Shown piece after piece: positions 7,353 through 16,559 of a stretch of DNA of 64,000 bases; within the stretch, counting starts at the first letter, position 1, and each line of letters begins with the position of its first letter. Where the stretch lies: NCBI RefSeq assembly GCF_001886185.1, contig NZ_JXLA01000013.1:1-64000 (forward strand), given 5' to 3'. The notes below the pieces were generated by a model that was given only the letters and a program-made list of their open reading frames with translations, was not told the DNA's origin and made no database searches. Both the position numbers and the translations under genes were made by a program. This DNA comes from Enterococcus raffinosus (GTDB lineage Bacteria > Bacillota > Bacilli > Lactobacillales > Enterococcaceae).

Positions 7353-7739
7353 ATGGTTCGTATCGACAAAAACAGCAGTCGAGCATACTATGAACAGTTG
7401 GTACTAGGGATCAAAGAAGATATCTTACATGGCGTTCTACAACCAGGAGATAAGATTCCCTCAGTTAGAGAAATGGCGAAGCAATTATTAATGAATCCCA
7501 ATACCATCAGTAAAGCATATAAAGTGCTTGAGAATGAAAAAGTTCTAGTCACTGTAAAAGGCAAAGGTACGTTTGTTCGTTCGATCGAAGAAACTCCTCG
7601 AGATGAACTTCGCATCCAAGAACTTAAGAAGGATTTAAATGAATTAGTGATTGAAGCGCACCACTTACAAATCTCTCAAGAGGAATTACTTCAATGGATT
7701 AAAGAGGCAGAAAATAATTTTGGAGGTCCGTCATTTTGA
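7353..7739 (+). CDS. GntR family regulator, YtrA-like
   Basis: The 128-aa protein has an N-terminal winged helix of the GntR type (YEQLVLGIKEDILHGVLQPGDKIPSVREMAKQLLMNPNTISKAYKVLENEKVL, about residues 13-66) and only a short C-terminal helical tail. This small tail is typical of the YtrA subfamily, whose members repress adjacent ABC transporter operons, often in response to cell-envelope antibiotics. It overlaps the next gene by 4 nt. It probably binds the dyad at 7303-7325 and controls its own operon. The inducer is not known. Confidence 0.9.
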   Translation: MVRIDKNSSRAYYEQLVLGIKEDILHGVLQPGDKIPSVREMAKQLLMNPNTISKAYKVLENEKVLVTVKGKGTFVRSIEETPRDELRIQELKKDLNELVIEAHHLQISQEELLQWIKEAENNFGGPSF

Positions 7740-8620
7740 ATATCAAAAATTTAACAAAAACAATTGATCAACAGCCTGTCTTGAAGGACATATCGTTCAC
7801 ATTAACAGAGAAAGAAATTGTCGGCCTCGTTGGTCGAAATGGTTCAGGTAAGACCACCTTGTTCCGTGTACTTGCTGGACACTATTTGCCTGACAGTGGT
7901 GATATTCAAATCAATCAAGAATCTCTATTCCAGCACCCCGCTGTCAAACAAGATCTTTTTTTTATCGATGAAAAAGAGAATTTCCTTCGTACCTACTCTA
8001 TAAAAAAAATAGCGAAGTTTTACCAGCTGGCCTATCCTAAATTTGATCAAGTCCTATTTATAGATTTGATTAGAAAGCACGAATTACTCCTCAACCGAAG
8101 CTACCGTCAGTTGTCAAAAGGTCAACAGGCTTTATTTCAAGTAATTCTTGCTATTTGCTCTAATGCTCAATATTTATTATTAGACGAGCCTTTTGATGGG
8201 TTAGACCTAATTGTCAAAAAAGAAGTGATTGGATTATTGATGGAACACCTTGGTGAGCAATCGAGAACCGCATTGATCGCCTCTCATAATTTATCTGAAT
8301 TAGAAAACTTAGTCGACCGAGTCTTACTCCTAAAAAATCAAACAATCAGTAAAGACTATCGATTAGAAGATATGCGTGAAAAGGCAAAAAAACTTCAATT
8401 AGTATTCAAGACGAAAAAAGTACCTGCTCTAGTAAAGGAAAATTCTAAAATGCTCGACTTCCAAGGTCGTGTAGTAACTGTAGTCTTCGAGCGTTTTTCA
8501 AAGGAACTTGAAGAAGCAATCAAAGAGTTTGATCCGTTGGTTTATGAAGAATTACCGCTTTCTTTAGAAGATCTTTTCGAAGCAAACCTAAAATCTCATA
8601 AAAAGGAGGCCATGAAATGA
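7736..8620 (+). CDS. ABC transporter ATP-binding protein
   Basis: The 294-aa cytoplasmic ATPase has Walker A GRNGSGKTT (residues 33-41), a signature loop of the form LSKGQQ (a variant of LSGGQ), Walker B YLLLDEP and the switch His in ASHNLSEL. After about residue 215 a roughly 75-aa C-terminal extension follows. The start is TTG, overlapping the gntR stop (TTGA), with GGAGG 8 nt upstream. It overlaps the permease gene by ATGA. It most likely energises export or a sensing function together with the next gene. Confidence 0.9.
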   Translation: MNIKNLTKTIDQQPVLKDISFTLTEKEIVGLVGRNGSGKTTLFRVLAGHYLPDSGDIQINQESLFQHPAVKQDLFFIDEKENFLRTYSIKKIAKFYQLAYPKFDQVLFIDLIRKHELLLNRSYRQLSKGQQALFQVILAICSNAQYLLLDEPFDGLDLIVKKEVIGLLMEHLGEQSRTALIASHNLSELENLVDRVLLLKNQTISKDYRLEDMREKAKKLQLVFKTKKVPALVKENSKMLDFQGRVVTVVFERFSKELEEAIKEFDPLVYEELPLSLEDLFEANLKSHKKEAMK

Positions 8621-9819
8621 TTCGATCGATATATTTTGAACGATATAAAAAAGTTTTGTTTGTAGCTTGTTTATTAGTCGTCGGTATCTGCATATTCACG
8701 GCAATCAGTCAAAGCAATCAATGGAGGGACTTTTATAACGATCCTGAAATCAAAGCTCAATTTGAGGCAGATCGCGATAGCTATACTTATTATGATGAAG
8801 AAAAAATGACAAATGTCCCTTATAAATCTTATAAGGATTATCGTGATACAATTCTTGTTTTCTATAATTATTTCCCTTTAGATAATTCAGGACGTGACAT
8901 CAAAACGATAATGAATGCAGAAAATTATTCAAATAAAACGCCTTATATCGCAGGTTTTGGTCGATTCTTTTCAGGATTTGCCTTATTATTTATTGTCCCT
9001 CTTGCTGGCTTTTTGCTTTTCTTTATCGATCAAAAAACAGGCTTCAATCAATTTCTTTTCTCTTTAGGTATCTCACGAAAAGATTTGTTTAAGAAGAAGC
9101 TTTTATATGTTGCGTTACCATTTTTGTTTTCAATTTTAGTCGGACAATCCTTGTATGCTTTATTGATTCATACCCTGATCCCTGCGCCATATATGAATGC
9201 TACTCTGGGGCAGCTTTTTACTTCCGTCATTAGTAATTTTTGCCTATTATTCATACTTTTTTCTAGTAGCATTTTTATTGGAGCCATGGTTGGAAATATC
9301 GTTTTTGGGCCTTTGACTTGGGGTGTCTATTGGTGGTTGACACTTTCAGTACCATCTACTATCTATCGATTAGGAAATATGATTTACACATCAAAGAATA
9401 TTTTGCATAAACAATTTCCTGAAACGCTATTTGTTTACTCAGTAGGGAAAATGGGCGGTTTCTGGTGGATGAATCTCCTTTTTTTATTGTTGGGTTCAAT
9501 GCTTCTTTTTTGGGCATACAAAAGTTTCCAGACCCTTTCATTGGAAAATGAGAACACCTATTTATTGTATAGAAAGTCCCGGTGGCCGATTTGGATGATT
9601 ATGACATTTTTTACCTCGACTATTCTTACTATTAATTTCTTTGACCCTTGGTCTTACTTTATCCAAAGAAGAATTTATGATCACGCAACGGATTCAATCA
9701 TTGGACCGATACTAACGAGCGGCACTATTGTCTTGATTGTTGGAGGTATTTGCTTGCTCATCGTCTTTTTCAAAGAAGTTCGTACTACTATCAACAAACT
9801 ACAACATCGAACGGGGTGA
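8617..9819 (+). CDS. ABC transporter permease (ABC-2 type)
   Basis: The 400-aa membrane protein has a first membrane segment near residues 12-32, then an extracellular region of about 80 aa rich in Tyr, Asp and Lys, then about five or six further hydrophobic segments from residue 115 to the end. This layout resembles the YtrC/YtrD-type permeases encoded with YtrA regulators. No other permease gene follows, so it may form a homodimer with two copies of the preceding ATPase. Translational coupling by ATGA is visible. Confidence 0.8.
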   Translation: MIRSIYFERYKKVLFVACLLVVGICIFTAISQSNQWRDFYNDPEIKAQFEADRDSYTYYDEEKMTNVPYKSYKDYRDTILVFYNYFPLDNSGRDIKTIMNAENYSNKTPYIAGFGRFFSGFALLFIVPLAGFLLFFIDQKTGFNQFLFSLGISRKDLFKKKLLYVALPFLFSILVGQSLYALLIHTLIPAPYMNATLGQLFTSVISNFCLLFILFSSSIFIGAMVGNIVFGPLTWGVYWWLTLSVPSTIYRLGNMIYTSKNILHKQFPETLFVYSVGKMGGFWWMNLLFLLLGSMLLFWAYKSFQTLSLENENTYLLYRKSRWPIWMIMTFFTSTILTINFFDPWSYFIQRRIYDHATDSIIGPILTSGTIVLIVGGICLLIVFFKEVRTTINKLQHRTG

Positions 9820-9823
9820 TTTC

Positions 9824-10429
9824 TTGGATGTTTTAGATCTCTTCTTTCGACTTTACCTTATGACTTGCGTTTTTTTACCCTGTCTCATTTATCAATTCTT
9901 TACTTTGAAGGACAAGGAAGGGACTATTTTCATTTCTTCGATGATTTGGCGAGGGATCTTCCTATTTTATCTCTATTTAGTTATTACTGTTACCGGTGTC
10001 GGAACCCTCGAGGACCTTCTTAGCTATCCAGAGCTTTTTAGACCTGAGGAACTCAATCTTGTCCCCTTCCAATCTGGAGTAGGGTTATTAAATATTCTTA
10101 ATATTATCATGTTTATCCCTTTTGGCTTCCTGTTACCATTGATTTGGAGACAATATCGTACTCTCTGGCCTGTCGTCTTTCTTGGTTTCGAATTTTCGTT
10201 GATGATCGAGTTGCTGCAACTTTTTAATCGCCGTGCAACAGATATTGATGATTTATTAATGAATACACTTGGTGCTCTTGTTGGTTTCCTCTTTTGGCAG
10301 CTCAGTAAAAAAATTTTCGACAAGGTTCCTAATAGCATTCAAGCATTTCCTAATCACGAACCGAAAATTTACCTTTTATTAAGTTTGTCAGGAGTCTTTT
10401 TCTTTTATCATTGGCGTTTCTTCTTATAA
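9824..10429 (+). CDS. VanZ-like membrane protein
   Basis: The 201-aa protein has about five hydrophobic segments. The VanZ-like core is visible: LNLVPF near residue 70, then NIIMFIPFGFLLPLIW and SLMIELLQLFNRRATDIDDLLMNTLGALVG, including the conserved E..Q and D.DD residues. VanZ confers low-level teicoplanin resistance in Tn1546; family members elsewhere are mostly uncharacterised. TTG at 9824 is proposed as the start because GGGGTGA, overlapping the permease stop, lies just upstream; a longer in-frame ATG at 9737 would overlap the permease heavily. It is the last gene of the GntR operon. Confidence 0.8.
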   Translation: MDVLDLFFRLYLMTCVFLPCLIYQFFTLKDKEGTIFISSMIWRGIFLFYLYLVITVTGVGTLEDLLSYPELFRPEELNLVPFQSGVGLLNILNIIMFIPFGFLLPLIWRQYRTLWPVVFLGFEFSLMIELLQLFNRRATDIDDLLMNTLGALVGFLFWQLSKKIFDKVPNSIQAFPNHEPKIYLLLSLSGVFFFYHWRFFL

Positions 10430-10472
10430 AAAATGATGCTTATCTCAATATTTGAGACAAGCACCATTTTGT
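10430..10472. terminator. Bidirectional terminator, VanZ-like gene and ffh
   Basis: Long stem (10430-10448 with 10451-10470, a few mismatches) between convergent genes, with T-rich flanks on both strands. Confidence 0.75.
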
Positions 10473-11888
10473 TTATTTGCGTTTCTTTTTCTTTTTCTTG
10501 TTTTTCTTGACCATGCGATTCATCGCCATTTTACCCATCTTACCTTTAATACCGGTACCAAACATTTGATCCATCCCAGCAGGCATGCTGCCTTTACTCA
10601 TTTGTTGCATCATCTTACGTGATTCTTTAAATTGTTTTATCATGCGATTGACTTCCACCACTGAATTTCCAGATCCAGCAGCGATACGGCGACGGCGACT
10701 TGGATTTAACAAATCTGGATTTTCGCGTTCAGCTGGAGTCATCGAGAAGACCATCGCTTTTTTTCGTTCAACATCTTTAGGATCCACTTTAACATTTTCA
10801 ATACCTGGCATTTGACTCATACCAGGAATCATTTTTAGTAAGTCCTCAATGGGCCCCATTCCCATTACTTGATCCAACTGCTCGATAAAGTCATTAAAAT
10901 CAAAACTATTTTCCTTCATCTTGCGAGCAAGTTCTTCTGCTTTTTTCTCATCGTAATCTTGTTGTGCCTTTTCGATCAGGGTCAGCATATCACCCATACC
11001 CAAAATTCGGCTGGACATCCGATCTGGATGGAAGACCTCTAAATCGGTTAGCTTTTCACCAGAACCGATGAACTTGATTGGTGCACCCGTTACCGCACGA
11101 ATTGATAATGCCGCACCACCACGAGTATCCCCATCTAATTTAGTAATGACAACACCGGTAATTCCAAGTTGTTCATTAAAGCTTTGTGCCACGTTAACGG
11201 CATCTTGACCTGTCATGGCATCAACTACTAGCAAAATTTCATTTGGTTGCGCGATTTCTTTGATTTGCTTTAATTCATCCATTAAAGCCTCATCAATATG
11301 CAAACGACCAGCCGTATCAATCAAAACATAATCGTTTTTATTTTCACGGGCTTGTTCCATCCCTTGTCGTACGATTTCAACTGGGCTTACCTCTGTTCCC
11401 ATATCAAAAACTGGAACATTTAATTGTTGACCTAATACTTTTAATTGGTCAATGGCTGCTGGGCGGTAAATATCGCCCGCAATCATTAAAGGACGGGCCT
11501 TCTCATTTTTAATCAGTTGATTGGCAAGTTTTCCAGCAAAGGTTGTTTTACCAGCCCCTTGCAACCCCGCCATCATGATGACTGTTGGAATTTTGGGTGA
11601 TTTTTCAATACCAACAGCTTCAGACCCTAGAGTCTTTGTTAACTCTTCATCTACAATTTTTACAATTTGTTGCGCTGGTGTTAAGCTTTCCATGACTTCT
11701 ACACCTAATGCACGTGTTCGCACTTCTTTGGTAAATTGCTTCACGACCTGTAAATTGACGTCGGCTTCTAATAAGGCCAAACGAATTTCTCGCATCATTT
11801 CAGTGACGTCAGATTCCGTGATTTTTCCTTTTTTTCGTAATTTTCCCATCGCAGCTTGTAACCGCTGCGTTAAACTTTCAAATGCCAT
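10473..11888 (-). CDS. ffh: Signal recognition particle protein Ffh (SRP54)
   Basis: Ffh binds 4.5S/6S RNA and signal peptides and delivers ribosomes to FtsY at the membrane. The 471-aa protein shows the N domain (1-90), the G domain with GLQGAGKTTFAGKLA (about 107-121), DTAGR and TKLDGDTRGG, then the Met-rich M domain (MGMGPIEDLLKMIPGM, SRRRRIAAGSG) and a lysine-rich tail. The start is ATG, with a modest AAAGGAAA site. It follows ylxM, its usual partner, with 136 bp between; a separate promoter is likely in that gap. Confidence 0.98.
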   Translation of the reverse strand: MAFESLTQRLQAAMGKLRKKGKITESDVTEMMREIRLALLEADVNLQVVKQFTKEVRTRALGVEVMESLTPAQQIVKIVDEELTKTLGSEAVGIEKSPKIPTVIMMAGLQGAGKTTFAGKLANQLIKNEKARPLMIAGDIYRPAAIDQLKVLGQQLNVPVFDMGTEVSPVEIVRQGMEQARENKNDYVLIDTAGRLHIDEALMDELKQIKEIAQPNEILLVVDAMTGQDAVNVAQSFNEQLGITGVVITKLDGDTRGGAALSIRAVTGAPIKFIGSGEKLTDLEVFHPDRMSSRILGMGDMLTLIEKAQQDYDEKKAEELARKMKENSFDFNDFIEQLDQVMGMGPIEDLLKMIPGMSQMPGIENVKVDPKDVERKKAMVFSMTPAERENPDLLNPSRRRRIAAGSGNSVVEVNRMIKQFKESRKMMQQMSKGSMPAGMDQMFGTGIKGKMGKMAMNRMVKKNKKKKKKRK

Positions 11889-11925
11889 GACTTATTTTCC
11901 TTTCTGTCAATAAACTGCTTCATTT

Positions 11926-11955
11926 AATATACTCAAATTCTCTATTTTTTTTCAA
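11926..11955 (-). promoter_or_regulatory. Candidate ffh promoter
   Basis: TTGAAA (11950-11955), 18-bp spacer, TATATT (11926-11931) on the minus strand, in the ylxM-ffh gap. Confidence 0.5.
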
Positions 11956-12024
11956 GCCTTTTATTCAAAAGGCTATAGAGTCACTAATTTTGAATCTAGC
12001 AATAAAAAAGTAGAGATGATGGAG

Positions 12025-12363
12025 CTATTCATCTAAATCCTGTAAACCGATAATTGTCTCAGCTAAAAATTCATCTTTAGGATAATGCTCTGTTACATAT
12101 AGCGCAAGTTTGTCCAGTTGTTCCTCTCTTACGATGTAATCAGAGAACAAATGCAACTTCCGCTCATAATCCTCTAAAATTTTTTCTGTTCTTTTGATAT
12201 TATCATAAACCGCCTGCCGACTCACCTGATATTCCTCTGCAATTTCTCCTAAGGAAAAATCATCGGCGTAATACAACTCCATATAATTCATTTGCTTTTC
12301 TGTTAATAGCGTTGCATAGAACTCAAACAACGCATTCATGCGATTCGTCTTTTCGATCTCCAT
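12025..12363 (-). CDS. ylxM: YlxM (UPF0122) helix-turn-helix protein
   Basis: The 112-aa protein has a sigma70-region-4-like helix-turn-helix: [44 protein letters not shown] (about residues 17-60). YlxM accompanies ffh throughout Firmicutes and in streptococci modulates SRP function. The ATG at 12363 is favoured over one 24 nt upstream because GAGG lies 8 nt before it. Its A is the first base of the preceding gene's stop codon complement (TAATG overlap), indicating translational coupling to the DUF523 gene. Confidence 0.93.
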   Translation of the reverse strand: MEIEKTNRMNALFEFYATLLTEKQMNYMELYYADDFSLGEIAEEYQVSRQAVYDNIKRTEKILEDYERKLHLFSDYIVREEQLDKLALYVTEHYPKDEFLAETIIGLQDLDE

Positions 12364-12824
12364 TACGTCATCCTCATTTCTCGCCAATTTTCTTCGGAGT
12401 ACACGGCTAATCCTTTTTGCTTAAAATAAGCGGTTGCTACACCGATTCCTTTAATTCGCATACCTGAGAAGCTGCCATCATATATCAAGCCACTACCACA
12501 AGATGGGCTTCTTTCCTTTAAAATCAAAGCTGTAATCTGTAATTTTTTTAACTCTTTGTACGCCCTGATAGCCCCTTGTTTAAATTCCTCAGTTAAATCA
12601 TTGCCCATAGTATCGAAAACTCGCGCCTGTCCGCGCCATACGTCCATTCCATCGCCACCTTGTATTTCAGCGGGATTTCGTGGTGTTGAAAGACCGCCTA
12701 AAACTTCAGGACAAACCATGATAGCTTGTCCGGTTTCCACTAATCTTTTCAGATCAGCGATTTCATTTGAAACGCCATCATAACGACAAGCAATGCCGCC
12801 TAAACAAGCACTAATTCCTAACAT
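12363..12824 (-). CDS. DUF523 family protein
   Basis: The 153-aa protein carries the family's conserved cysteine motifs: [14 protein letters not shown] at the N-terminus, [19 protein letters not shown] (about 36-54) and [18 protein letters not shown] (about 101-118). These Cys/Pro motifs suggest a metal or thiol-linked function, but none is established. GGGAG lies 8 nt before the ATG at 12824; an 18-residue upstream extension is not supported. It is the first gene of a unit with ylxM. Confidence 0.88.
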   Translation of the reverse strand: MLGISACLGGIACRYDGVSNEIADLKRLVETGQAIMVCPEVLGGLSTPRNPAEIQGGDGMDVWRGQARVFDTMGNDLTEEFKQGAIRAYKELKKLQITALILKERSPSCGSGLIYDGSFSGMRIKGIGVATAYFKQKGLAVYSEENWREMRMT

Positions 12825-12876
12825 CGTTATTTCTCCCATCAAATTAATAGAAAATAGGTGACAAAACTGCCTTCCC

Positions 12877-12885
12877 ATTATACCA
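12877..12885 (-). promoter_or_regulatory. Extended -10 promoter for DUF523-ylxM
   Basis: Minus-strand TGG followed by TATAAT (12877-12882); the -35 (TATTTC at 17 bp) is weak. Confidence 0.5.
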
Positions 12886-12945
12886 TTTATTCAGGTATGG
12901 AAATAGTCTTTCACAAATGAAAAGTTTTTAAAAAAGGAGACACAT

Positions 12946-13641
12946 ATGAAACGTGTATTAGTTGTAGACGATGAGCTTTCGATCGTAAAGTTATTAAGCT
13001 TTAATTTAGAAAAAGAAGGGTATGCCGTCACTACTGCTGAGGATGGAAAAGAAGGCTATGAGTTGGCCTTGAATGAAAAATTTGATTTCATTATTTTAGA
13101 TGTCATGCTGCCATCGATGGATGGATTAGACATCGCAAAAAAATTACGACAAGAAAAAATTGATACGCCTATCTTAATGCTCACTGCTAAAGACGATGCG
13201 ATTGATCGAATTTTAGGGTTGGAAATTGGAGCAGATGATTATCTAACCAAACCGTTTTCTCCTCGTGAGGTACTAGCCCGCATGAAAGCTATCTTTCGTA
13301 GAGTGGAACCTCGTCAAGAAGTCGTTGAGCATGAATTTTTAACTGCAGGAGATATTAAGGCCGACCTATCAAACTACCAAGTGACTGTTCGTGGTGAAAG
13401 AATTGAGCTGACACCAAAAGAATTTGAACTTCTAGTTTATTTCATGAAGCGCAAAGAACGTGTCATAGATCGAGATACCTTACTAGATCGAATCTGGCAA
13501 TATGATTTCTCCGGACAAAGTCGGATCGTAGATGTTCATGTCTCTCATCTGCGGGAAAAAATTGAAATGGACCCTAAGCATCCCCAATATTTGCAAACTG
13601 TACGCGGCTTTGGCTATAAATTTCAGGTGCCGAATCAATGA
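12946..13641 (+). CDS. phoP: Phosphate-type response regulator (PhoP/PnpR, OmpR family)
   Basis: The 231-aa protein has a receiver domain (1-120) with acidic pocket DD8-9, phosphoacceptor Asp52 (ILDVMLPSMDG) and Lys102 (YLTKPF), and a C-terminal winged helix ending RTVRGFGYKF, of the OmpR/PhoB class. AAAGGAG is 7 nt before the ATG. It overlaps the kinase gene by ATGA. Assignment to phosphate control rests on the PhoR-like kinase, the convergent pstS and the Pho-box-like repeats at 16442-16479; it is not the essential WalR, whose gene neighbourhood is different. Confidence 0.88.
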   Translation: MKRVLVVDDELSIVKLLSFNLEKEGYAVTTAEDGKEGYELALNEKFDFIILDVMLPSMDGLDIAKKLRQEKIDTPILMLTAKDDAIDRILGLEIGADDYLTKPFSPREVLARMKAIFRRVEPRQEVVEHEFLTAGDIKADLSNYQVTVRGERIELTPKEFELLVYFMKRKERVIDRDTLLDRIWQYDFSGQSRIVDVHVSHLREKIEMDPKHPQYLQTVRGFGYKFQVPNQ

Positions 13642-15371
13642 AACGCAAGCATTTAGATTATCTTATTCCTTTTCTACTTATTTGTTTGCTTTTCTTTGGC
13701 AGTTGGAAACTTGCTAACCATTTTTATACAAAAGAATTGTTGGAGCAACAGGAAGAATTTTTGACCAGCAATGGTGAACTCATTATTCATCGATTAGACT
13801 TACAACAGCTGGACTCAGAAAAAAACCGATCAGCTATCGAAAACTTTTCTCAGGAAGCTCATGACCGTATTACATTGTTAGATGCTAAAGGAAAAATTAT
13901 TTTTGATAGTTCAGACCCAAGTCTTTCAGGAAGCCGTGAAAATCGTCCCGAAGTAAAAATTACTTTAAACAATAATAGTGTTGGATCTTCCGTTCGTTAT
14001 AGTACTACTTTAAAAACCGAACTGCTTTATACAGCACAACCCATTCGTTCTGGTGATAAAACCGTTGGTATTTTGCGTGTTGCAAAAAGAACGTCCGCCT
14101 TTCAACCGAAAACTCGGAATTTTCAACGAACCATTTTTATTATCTTGTTTTTATTTTACGCGTTTATTTATTTGATTATCTGCTATTTAACTTATCAACG
14201 AAATCGTCCTATTGAGACAGTCCTGCCGGTCCTGCAGCGAATGCTGAAGGAACCTGAAAAAAGTAATTACGTTATGCAAAACTCGCCCCAATGGCAAGAG
14301 CTTTATCTCACGGTGAATCAAATCAGTGAGCAATTAAATGAAACCTATGCCGCATATACCTCCACGGAAGAGCAATTTTCGACCCTCTTCCATGAATTGA
14401 CGATTGGTGTCTTCATTATTGATACTGAAGGCCGCTTTATCATGATCAATCCAGCGATGGAGGAGCTCCTGCATATTGGGGGTGCCAGTCAGCACTATTA
14501 TTGGCAGGTCATTGAAGACAATAAGTTTATCCAATTAATTCAACAAGTACTAGTTGATAAAAATCAAGTGCACCAAGAAATTTCAACGAAGCTTCCAAGT
14601 TCCATGAATTTAGATATTCGTTTACGTTATATCGAAAATGAAATCAAAGGTGATCAAATCATGGGGACTGTTTATGATTTGACTCATGTGCGGCGTCTAG
14701 AAAAAATCCAACGTGATTTCGTTGGTAATGTCTCACACGAATTGAAGACACCTGTAACATCGCTATTAGGCTTTACAGAAACTTTATTAGATGGTGCCAA
14801 AGATGATCCTGAATTAACCGATGAATTTTTGACGATCATGCAAAAGGATGCGAAACGTTTGCAGCGATTGATCCAAGATATCATTGAGCTGTCAAAAGAT
14901 AGCGATGATTTAGCGGAAGACCGCCAAACAATCGAACTAAATTATTTCTTGCAACAGCAAATAGACTTATATAGCCATCTACTCAAGACGAAGCACATTA
15001 CTGTATCCATAGATGGAGCTGAGAATTGCTTCTATCAAACTCGATTGACCTTCTTCCAGCCAATCATAAAAAATCTTCTAGAGAATGCTATTCAGTATTC
15101 ACCTGAGGAAAGTCAGATCGAAATACGTTATCGTCTGACAAGTCAGTTAGAAATTACCGTTACCGATCACGGCATTGGAATGTCAAAGGACGATCAAAAA
15201 CGGATCTTTGAACGCTTTTATCGTGTCGATAAAGCACGTGCTCGTCATTCAGGTGGAACTGGATTAGGACTTGCTATCGTTAAAGAGTACACTGAAATTT
15301 TGGGCGGTGCTGTCGAAGTAGAGAGTCATCCAAAGCTTGGCTCTACTTTTACTGTCAAATTGCCAAATTAA
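13638..15371 (+). CDS. phoR: Phosphate-type sensor histidine kinase (PhoR/PnpS)
   Basis: The 577-aa kinase has two membrane segments (about 5-28 and 165-187) enclosing an extracellular domain of about 135 aa. A linker and a PAS domain (about 240-345: STLFHELTIGVFIIDTEGRFIMINPAMEELL) follow, then HisKA with the phosphorylated His367 (NVSHELKTPVTSLLGF). The HATPase domain shows N (LLENAIQYS), G1 (DHGIGM), F (ERFYRVD) and G2 (GTGLGLAIV) boxes. It is paired with the preceding regulator. In the PhoR family activity follows phosphate transport through PstSCAB-PhoU. Confidence 0.9.
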   Translation: MKRKHLDYLIPFLLICLLFFGSWKLANHFYTKELLEQQEEFLTSNGELIIHRLDLQQLDSEKNRSAIENFSQEAHDRITLLDAKGKIIFDSSDPSLSGSRENRPEVKITLNNNSVGSSVRYSTTLKTELLYTAQPIRSGDKTVGILRVAKRTSAFQPKTRNFQRTIFIILFLFYAFIYLIICYLTYQRNRPIETVLPVLQRMLKEPEKSNYVMQNSPQWQELYLTVNQISEQLNETYAAYTSTEEQFSTLFHELTIGVFIIDTEGRFIMINPAMEELLHIGGASQHYYWQVIEDNKFIQLIQQVLVDKNQVHQEISTKLPSSMNLDIRLRYIENEIKGDQIMGTVYDLTHVRRLEKIQRDFVGNVSHELKTPVTSLLGFTETLLDGAKDDPELTDEFLTIMQKDAKRLQRLIQDIIELSKDSDDLAEDRQTIELNYFLQQQIDLYSHLLKTKHITVSIDGAENCFYQTRLTFFQPIIKNLLENAIQYSPEESQIEIRYRLTSQLEITVTDHGIGMSKDDQKRIFERFYRVDKARARHSGGTGLGLAIVKEYTEILGGAVEVESHPKLGSTFTVKLPN

Positions 15372-15405
15372 AAAGGATCGCGGGTTAAGCCGCGATCCTT
15401 TTTTA
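15369..15405. terminator. Bidirectional terminator, phoR and pstS
   Basis: Thirteen-bp perfect stem (15371-15383 with 15390-15402), six-nt loop, T-runs on both strands. Confidence 0.9.
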
Positions 15406-15448
15406 ATATCCATATTTCTTCCACTTAGACGGTCAAAATATCTCAGCA

Positions 15449-16324
15449 CTACTTAACCGTTCCATCTGCTGCACGTTCCACCTTCATTGAGGTAATAGGC
15501 AGGTAACCCAACTCTTTAACAGGACCAGATTGAATTTCATCACTTGTCATATACTTCAAGAAATCGGCCAACGCTTTTTCCGGTTTTCCATTTGTATACA
15601 TATGTTCATAAGACCAAATTGGCCATTTATTCGTTGTAATATTTTTATCATTAGCTGTTACACCATCTAATTCTAAGGGCTGTAAACTATCATCCACGTA
15701 AGAGAGTGCAAGGTAGCTGATTGCACCAGGTGTTTGTGCCACAATTTTTTTCACTGTTCCAGATGAATCCTGTTCTTGTGACTGAATTGGTTCTTTGCCA
15801 TCTAAGCCCCATTTTTCAAAAGTAGCTCGAGTTCCGCTTCCTGACGCACGGTTTACGACTTGAATGGCTTCATCTTTTCCACCAAGTTCTTTCCAATTTT
15901 TGATTTTTCCTGTAAAAATATCAATCAATTGCTGTTTTGTAACATCTTTTACACCCACATCTTTATTTACTACTGGAACAAAGCCCACAACAGCTACTTT
16001 ATGATCAACTAATTTACTAGCATCTACACCCTCTTTTTCTTCAGCAAACACATCTGAATTACCGATTTCTACTGCTCCGCTTTCCACCTGACTCAAGCCC
16101 GTTCCGCTTCCTCCGCCTTGAACAGAGATTTGAACAGTCGGATGATTCTGTGTATAGCTTTCTTGTGCAGCGTCAACTAAGGGTTGTAATGCTGTTGAAC
16201 CTACCGCTGTAATTTTCGCTGTTTCCTCTTTCGCAGAACTTGAATCTTTTGTCGCATTCCCACTGCCGCAGCCAGCTAAGATAATTCCTGAAAATGCTAA
16301 TGCTAAAATAATTTTCTTCATCAT
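15449..16324 (-). CDS. pstS: Phosphate-binding lipoprotein PstS
   Basis: High-affinity phosphate-binding component of the Pst importer, anchored outside the membrane. The signal peptide ends in the lipobox ILAGC. Phosphate-binding signatures are AVGSTALQPLVDAA, QGGGSGTGLSQVESG and VNRASGSGTRATFEKW. The product is about 291 aa, close to family length. Two adjacent ATG codons (16324 and 16321) are possible starts after AAGGAG; 16321 has the more usual spacing. No pstC, pstA or pstB follows: the transcript runs into the terminator shared with phoR. The permease genes must be elsewhere, or another copy of pstS exists. Confidence 0.94.
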   Translation of the reverse strand: MMKKIILALAFSGIILAGCGSGNATKDSSSAKEETAKITAVGSTALQPLVDAAQESYTQNHPTVQISVQGGGSGTGLSQVESGAVEIGNSDVFAEEKEGVDASKLVDHKVAVVGFVPVVNKDVGVKDVTKQQLIDIFTGKIKNWKELGGKDEAIQVVNRASGSGTRATFEKWGLDGKEPIQSQEQDSSGTVKKIVAQTPGAISYLALSYVDDSLQPLELDGVTANDKNITTNKWPIWSYEHMYTNGKPEKALADFLKYMTSDEIQSGPVKELGYLPITSMKVERAADGTVK

Positions 16325-16441
16325 GTACACTCCTTATAATAAATAATGCATTTTAAAGAGACTCAATGAACCTTTTGACCCTCTCTTATTTTTAGTACAT
16401 GGTTACTTTAACAATAGAAAGTAAATATCTTATTGATTGCA

Positions 16442-16479
16442 TGTAAACAATCCGTAAAGTACTGTAAATATTTGGTAAA
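16442..16479 (-). promoter_or_regulatory. Pho-box array upstream of pstS
   Basis: Four TTTAC(A/C/G) hexamers on the minus strand, at 16474-16479, 16463-16468, 16453-16458 and 16442-16447, with an 11/10/11-bp period. This matches the tandem direct-repeat architecture of PhoP/PhoB boxes. The likely ligand is the regulator encoded at 12946. Confidence 0.75.
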
Positions 16480-16490
16480 GGCAGATTAGC

Positions 16491-16518
16491 TTACTTTTTA
16501 TTAGTTTCAGTATATAAT
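16491..16518 (+). promoter_or_regulatory. Promoter of the small ORF at 16560
   Basis: TTACTT, 16-bp spacer, TATAAT (16513-16518), just beyond the Pho-box array on the other strand. Confidence 0.6.
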
Positions 16519-16559
16519 AATCTTGCAATGAAAATTATTAATGAGAGAAGCGAATAGCA

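Noticed and set aside
12025-12387. Longer ylxM start at 12387
   Set aside because: No ribosome site there, whereas GAGG precedes the ATG at 12363 with good spacing.
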